From assembly GCA_019925095.2 (NCBI GenBank), contig CM034395.1:630001-694000 (forward strand): DNA of 64,000 nt. Direction: 5' to 3'. Below are positions 61,783 to 64,000 of the stretch, in pieces. The stretch is from Dendrolimus kikuchii (Eukaryota > Arthropoda > Insecta > Lepidoptera > Lasiocampidae). The stretch's first letter is position 1. The number at the start of each line of letters is the position of its first letter. The notes under the pieces were generated by a model. The model made no database searches. It was not told the DNA's origin and was given only the letters and a program-made list of their open reading frames with translations. Both the position numbers and the translations under genes were made by a program.

Positions 61783-62046
61783 AAAACTTATAGTTCAGCA
61801 GACTGTAAATTGCTTAGCTGGTGTATGCGCGTATATCTATATCCATAGGTCGCTGGTTCATATCCGGCTCGAAGGACCATGTTTAAAACTTATAGTTCAG
61901 CAGACTGTAAATTGCTTAGCTGGTGTATGCGCGTATGTCTATATCCATAGGTCGCTGGTTCATATCCGGCTCGAAGGACCATTTTTAAAACTTATAGTTC
62001 AGCAGACTGCAAATTGCTTAGCTGGTGTATGCGCGTATATCTATAT
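61783..62046 (+). repeat. 102-bp tandem repeat with tRNA-like unit, 2.6 copies
   Basis: Starts at 61783, 61885 and 61987, exact 102-bp spacing. Each full unit has 'ttagctggtgtatgcgcg' (box A-like, D-arm-like) and 'ggtcgctggttcatatccgg' with a T-arm that pairs (GCTGG with CCGGC, loop TTCATAT), then 'ctcgaaggacca'. A 5' acceptor strand is not evident. Confidence 0.9.
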
Positions 62047-62339
62047 AAAATGGAAACTGCACTTCACTTGGACTATGTTTTATATTAATTGAATAGCAGA
62101 TAATATTTCACATCAACAGTTCAATAGCAACTGACAATCTTCTTAGACACATGGGTCTATTATAAAATAATTAGGCTTCCATACAGCCTATGTAGGTTTC
62201 CTACACGTTGTATAAGGTGTTTATTATTTCTGTTTGCATTTCCCGAGTTTATGTTTTCCGGATAAGCGAAATTAAAAAGTTAACACATGGTCCGAGCGGA
62301 CGGGATTACACTAGTGTTGGCTCGAATATCCGTTTTCGG
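62047..62339. other. No feature recognised
   Basis: AT-rich, no supportable feature. Confidence 0.3.
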
Positions 62340-63232
62340 CAACGAATTAGAAAAAGTTGTGTCGTGTTCAAAATGCCCACAGGTGCAGTGCTGCCTTACA
62401 TAAGGTGTTAGTGCCCAGGCTCCTAAGCAGGAAAACAAAAATTTGCGTCTACAAAACTGTCACGAGACCAATTTTGATGTACGGCTGTGAGGCCTGGACA
62501 CTGCCACTTTTTTTTATTGCAGGAGATCATCAGACAGGCAGACGGCCCACTTGCAACAGCAAAGTTGCTACAAATGCGCTGCTGCTCTTTTAAGGGAGAT
62601 TGGAAACTGGTCACTAATGCCGGAACACAACTCAAGGTTGTTATGGCTACATACTTTAGATAAGGGGTGGTAGCCATCCAGTCGGGCAAATGCCCTACCA
62701 CCTGGCTGTGGCTTGTTTGGTCGCCTCTTATGACAGGCCGCCAGGCCGCAGGAAATTGTATTCTTTCTCCGTTCCTGCACGGATAAAAATGTTATCAACC
62801 TATAAAAGATTGTGGATAACATTTTAAAAAACTTAAGGAGGAAAACCAATTGTTGGTCACATCAGAAAAATCTTGGGCCCAACAAGAAAAAGAGATGGCA
62901 GCTGTAGGGTCCGAACCAATTCCGAAATAGAAGACCCCATGGTCGAGCCCAACATAATTGGGGAGATAAAATCTCACCGTCGCCGCTGGCTCGGTCATAT
63001 AGAACGGATGGAAGAGGATCGGGGAGTGAAGAGATCATACTTGGGACGACCAGTCGGTCGGCGACCGCTTGGTCGACCCAAGTATCGCTGGAAGGACAGA
63101 GTGGAAGCTGACCTGACTGCACTACAAGCCCACAACTGGCAAGACACTGCACAGGACAGAGGAAAGTGGCATGCTCTCGTTTCGGAGGCCAAGACTCACT
63201 GTTGGTCGCTGAGCCGACAGAGTTAATTAGTT
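62340..63232 (+). pseudogene. RTE-type LINE C-terminus (RTE-2), interrupted by family A
   Basis: 62400-62500 encodes LLSRKTKICVYKTVTRPILM followed by YGCEAWTL, the end of the RT domain. A family A copy splits it at 62508-62788. The frame resumes at about 62865 with LGPTRKRDGS, NIIGEIKSHRRRWLGHIERM, RPVGRRPLGRPKYRWKDRVE and LVSEAKTHCWSL, ending at the stop near 63226. The segment after the insertion is open for 117 codons. Catalytic RT motifs lie further upstream and are missing. Confidence 0.8.
62508..62788 (-). repeat. Family A repeat, nested in RTE-2
   Basis: TTTTTTTATTGCAGGAGATC to CACGGATAAAA, with ~35 bp lost after 'ggcccacttg'. It lies right after the YGCEAWTL codons. Confidence 0.85.
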
Positions 63233-63506
63233 TTAGTAAAAATGTTGAAGACGAAGAAGATCAAGAGATTAGAGAGAGTTATGATCCTCTTTATTATTCC
63301 TTGATTCGATCCAGTGTCGCTCGGTTTGTATTATCAACGATTTCATAGTAACAGACGGCTTGTAATTGATCATACTTACGATCTTCGCTCTACGTTGTAT
63401 CGTCTTTACGACTATGTACAGCGGATTATATTGCGAGTAGTTTATTTTGGCGTTAAAGCCTTATCTTCTTACCTTGAGCTACTATGCTCAACTGTGTAAC
63501 AGTTTT
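63233..63506. other. No feature recognised
   Basis: No supportable feature. Confidence 0.3.
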
Positions 63507-64000
63507 CTAAACCGTTTTTCTACATACAATAAAGATCGGGAGGAATCCCACCAAGGTTGAGCGATCACTTCGACGCCCAGGGTCCGCTTTCCTACTCTTT
63601 CTTCTCCACTTCGCGCGATCTTCGGCATCCCTTGTATTGAGACCATTGGTACGCATGTCATCCCTCACAACGTCAAGCCAGCATTTCTTGGGCCTACCCC
63701 TTCGACCGGGACCTGGCGGAGGCGGCATGGCTAGACATTTGTTCCCCACGTAACTAGCCGGTTTCCGTAAAACGTGGCCATACCAGCGTAAGCGACTCTC
63801 CTGCAGTTTGTCTGCTATGTCACGGACGTGAAGGCTGCCGCGGATGCGGGAGTTCCGGACGCGATCCTTTCGCGTGACTCCACACATCCACCGAAGCATA
63901 TTCATTTCCGTGACACGCAGCTCCTGCTTGTGTCGCTCAAGTACAGGCCACGCTTCACTGCCATATAAAAGAACAGGTCTAATAATGGATTTGTAGACCT
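63507..64000 (-). mobile_element. RTE-type LINE pol C-terminus (RTE-3), runs off the window
   Basis: The minus-strand frame is open from the window edge to a stop at 63507. It reads VYKSIIRPVLLYGSEAWPVL, ELRVTEMNMLRWMCGVTRKD, RIRGSLHVRDIADKLQESRL, RWYGHVLRK and PGRRGRPKKCWLDVVRDDMR. This is the conserved tail after the RT catalytic core. No stop or frameshift is seen in about 165 codons, so the copy may be fairly young. The upstream RT should lie beyond 64000. Confidence 0.8.

Overview
The window looks like a repeat-packed stretch of a moth or butterfly (Lepidoptera) genome. It is AT-rich and eukaryotic. It carries RTE-, R1-, Jockey/CR1- and Penelope-type retroelement pieces, Gypsy and BEL/Pao LTR elements, tRNA-derived SINEs, hAT and mariner remnants, and many short elements with Helitron-style ends (A|TC ... 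CTRR|T). The species cannot be named from sequence alone. I found no convincing host protein-coding exon, rRNA, functional tRNA gene or CRISPR array. Nearly every long reading frame is either transposon-derived or an artefact of tandem repeats.

Layout. 0-29 kb: solo LTRs of one family, two hAT elements (1471-2500 and 2655-3429), many copies of an unnamed ~310 bp repeat (called family A here), RTE 3' ends with ATGT-rich tails, a tRNA-derived SINE near 17.5 kb, a broken mariner near 18.3 kb, a deleted Gypsy remnant near 19.2 kb, a Helitron-like element with a tandem array (23811-25011), and two nested retro-insertions with 13-bp target duplications (25728-26602). 29-36.8 kb: the main coding block. 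It holds a Gypsy element with identical 235-bp LTR segments and a 720-codon gag-protease frame fused directly to an integrase C-terminus, so RT, RNase H and the integrase core are missing. Its 3' LTR abuts a frameshifted BEL/Pao element. 36.8-49 kb: a Jockey/CR1-like fragment, a Penelope-like element with a 14-bp target duplication, Helitron-like elements nested in each other, and a second Helitron-like copy with a different array (45491-46314). 49-64 kb: an LTR with a Lys-type primer site, a 130-bp x5 array inside a Helitron-like element, a foldback element with 152-bp arms (53129-54003), an R1 reverse-transcriptase fragment (55064-56062), a minisatellite with a 336-bp higher-order period (56410-57300), local segmental duplications, a 102-bp tandem tRNA-like repeat (61783-62046) and two RTE C-terminal frames at the right edge.

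The parts work as a record of insertion history rather than as a pathway. Nested insertions give exact element borders and relative ages. Family A (about 25 copies, about 11% of the window) is the commonest repeat. The most unusual observations are the in-frame deleted Gypsy, its junction with the BEL element, and three unrelated insertions into the same ~12 bp of three separate copies of one Helitron-like family.
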